Origin: Nitrospirae bacterium UBA4572
Lineage (GTDB): Bacteria; Nitrospirota; Leptospirillia; Leptospirillales; Leptospirillaceae
Assembly: GCA_002387725.1 (NCBI GenBank)
Contig: DGKK01000031.1
Coordinates: forward strand, 2,000-7,409
Direction of reading: 5' to 3'
Length of the DNA: 5,410 bases
The position numbers and the translations under genes were made by a program. The notes beneath the pieces were generated by a model that saw only the letters and a program-made list of their open reading frames with translations, ran no database searches and was not told the origin of the DNA. The first letter of the stretch is position 1, and each line of letters begins with the position of its first letter. Shown in pieces: positions 4,555 to 5,410 of this stretch.

Positions 4555-5410
4555 ATGAGTCGGGGAGAGGAGGGCGTCCGGGAGCTGATGGAGGCCGGGG
4601 TCCGGGAGGGAATCTTTCCGGGTGGGGTGGTCCTCTGGGGGGACCGGCGGGAGATTCGGGGAGAGGTGGCGGTGGGGGTCGGGCGCCTGACCCCTCCCGA
4701 GCCTCTCCCGCCTGTGACCTCCCGGACCCTCTTTGACCTGGCATCTCTCACCAAGCCTCTGGTGACGGGGGCTTTGGTTCTCCTCATGGTGTCCGAGGGA
4801 AAGATGTCCTTGGACTCCCCCCTCTCCGGGAGCCTTTCCCCGTCCGGGGGGTCCCGCTGGGGGGAGGTCTCCCTCCGGGACCTCCTCTCCCATGCCTCCG
4901 GTCTCCCGGCCTGGGCCCCCTTTTATATGAAAATAGACACCAGTCTCCCGGTGGAGGAGCGCAAGAGACAACTTCTTCGGGAGATCCTCGCCCTTTCCCC
5001 GGCCGGAGAGAGAGGAAAGGCCTCTCTCTACAGCGACTTTGGCTTCATGCTGCTGGGGTGGGCGCTGGAAGAGGTGGCCGGAGAACGGCTTGACGTTCTC
5101 TTTCGGAGGAGGCTTATGGGTCCTCTGGGGCTCTCCGGGGTGGACTTTCTCTCGGAGGGCTCCTCCCTGCCCTGGCAGGAGCCCGACCGGGGCCGTCGCT
5201 TTGCCGCCACCGAGGTTGACTCGGAGACCGGTGAGCCTTGGGTGGGCGTGGTCCACGACGAACATGCCCGGTGTCTGGGCGGAGTCTCCGGCCATGCCGG
5301 GCTCTTTGCCACCGCCCGGGGGGTCTGGCAGCTGGCCCGGCCCTGGATGGCCCGGAAAGGGGAGGGGGGGATTTTTCCGGAGAGGCTTCTTAAGGAGTTC
5401 ACCCGGCGCC
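4555..5410 (+). CDS. Serine hydrolase of the class C beta-lactamase/PBP-like family, C-terminus missing
   Basis: 285 codons are visible and the frame is open at the window end. The acylation motif SLTK is at residues 64-67 in FDLASLTKPL, with S64 the likely nucleophile. The second motif is YSD at 159-161 (LYSDFGFMLLG), in place of the YxN of true AmpC. The third is HAG at 247-249 within GGVSGHAGLF, preceded by VVHDEHARCLGG. LLSHASGLP (about residues 111-119) is another family mark. Relatives include D-Ala-D-Ala peptidases, esterases and muropeptide-recycling enzymes, so the substrate is open. The N-terminus (MSRGEEGVRELMEAGVREGI, then FPGG) has no signal peptide, which argues for the cytoplasm and against a secreted beta-lactamase. 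I prefer ATG 4555, but an in-frame ATG at 4519 with GGAG 7 nt upstream is a real alternative adding MIPGEHQKKGGG. It is transcribed away from tldD. Confidence 0.9.
   Translation, partial: MSRGEEGVRELMEAGVREGIFPGGVVLWGDRREIRGEVAVGVGRLTPPEPLPPVTSRTLFDLASLTKPLVTGALVLLMVSEGKMSLDSPLSGSLSPSGGSRWGEVSLRDLLSHASGLPAWAPFYMKIDTSLPVEERKRQLLREILALSPAGERGKASLYSDFGFMLLGWALEEVAGERLDVLFRRRLMGPLGLSGVDFLSEGSSLPWQEPDRGRRFAATEVDSETGEPWVGVVHDEHARCLGGVSGHAGLFATARGVWQLARPWMARKGEGGIFPERLLKEFTRR

Noticed and set aside
4267..5295. A 342-codon minus-strand frame across the divergent promoter and the serine hydrolase
   Set aside because: The plus strand carries SLTK, YSD and HAG in order; this frame is proline- and glycine-rich and spans two promoters.

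Overview
The window comes from a GC-rich genome, probably a Gram-negative bacterium. It has a signal-peptide-bearing exported protein, a TldD/TldE pair of the Gram-negative type, strong Shine-Dalgarno sites and a near-consensus sigma-54 promoter. The phylum cannot be fixed from the sequence. Nitrospirota (Leptospirillum-like) or one of the former Deltaproteobacteria are my best guesses, at low confidence. The minus-strand genes all seem to start with codons other than ATG (CTG, GTG, TTG, GTG).

Layout from left to right. (1) Positions 1-103, minus: the first 34 codons of a YaiI/YqxD-family (DUF188/UPF0178) gene, apparently starting at CTG. (2) Positions 322-825, minus: a 167-residue exported protein of unknown function. 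A perfect 10-bp hairpin lies just past its stop. Upstream are a sigma-54-type -24/-12 promoter (889-904), an inverted repeat over the predicted transcription start (861-887), and ATGTTTC/GAAACAT boxes about 100-150 bp upstream, where an enhancer-binding activator would sit. (3) Positions 905-1453: about 550 bp with no credible gene, partly AT-rich, with several inverted repeats. (4) Positions 1454-2836 and 2856-4292, minus: pmbA (tldE) and tldD, 19 bp apart, clearly one operon with tldD first. (5) Positions 4293-4554: a divergent promoter region in which a minus-strand TATAAT and a plus-strand TTGATC-17-TATACA overlap. (6) Positions 4555-5410, plus: a class C beta-lactamase-like serine hydrolase, cut by the window end.

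TldD and TldE together form a metal-dependent peptidase that clears or trims unfolded peptides. TldD keeps the metal and catalytic residues and TldE lacks them, as usual for the pair. The serine hydrolase faces away from this operon, has no signal peptide, and may act on peptidoglycan fragments or esters in the cytoplasm. I see no RiPP precursor, mobile element, CRISPR array or tRNA. The most noteworthy non-routine signal is the apparent sigma-54 control of the unknown exported protein.
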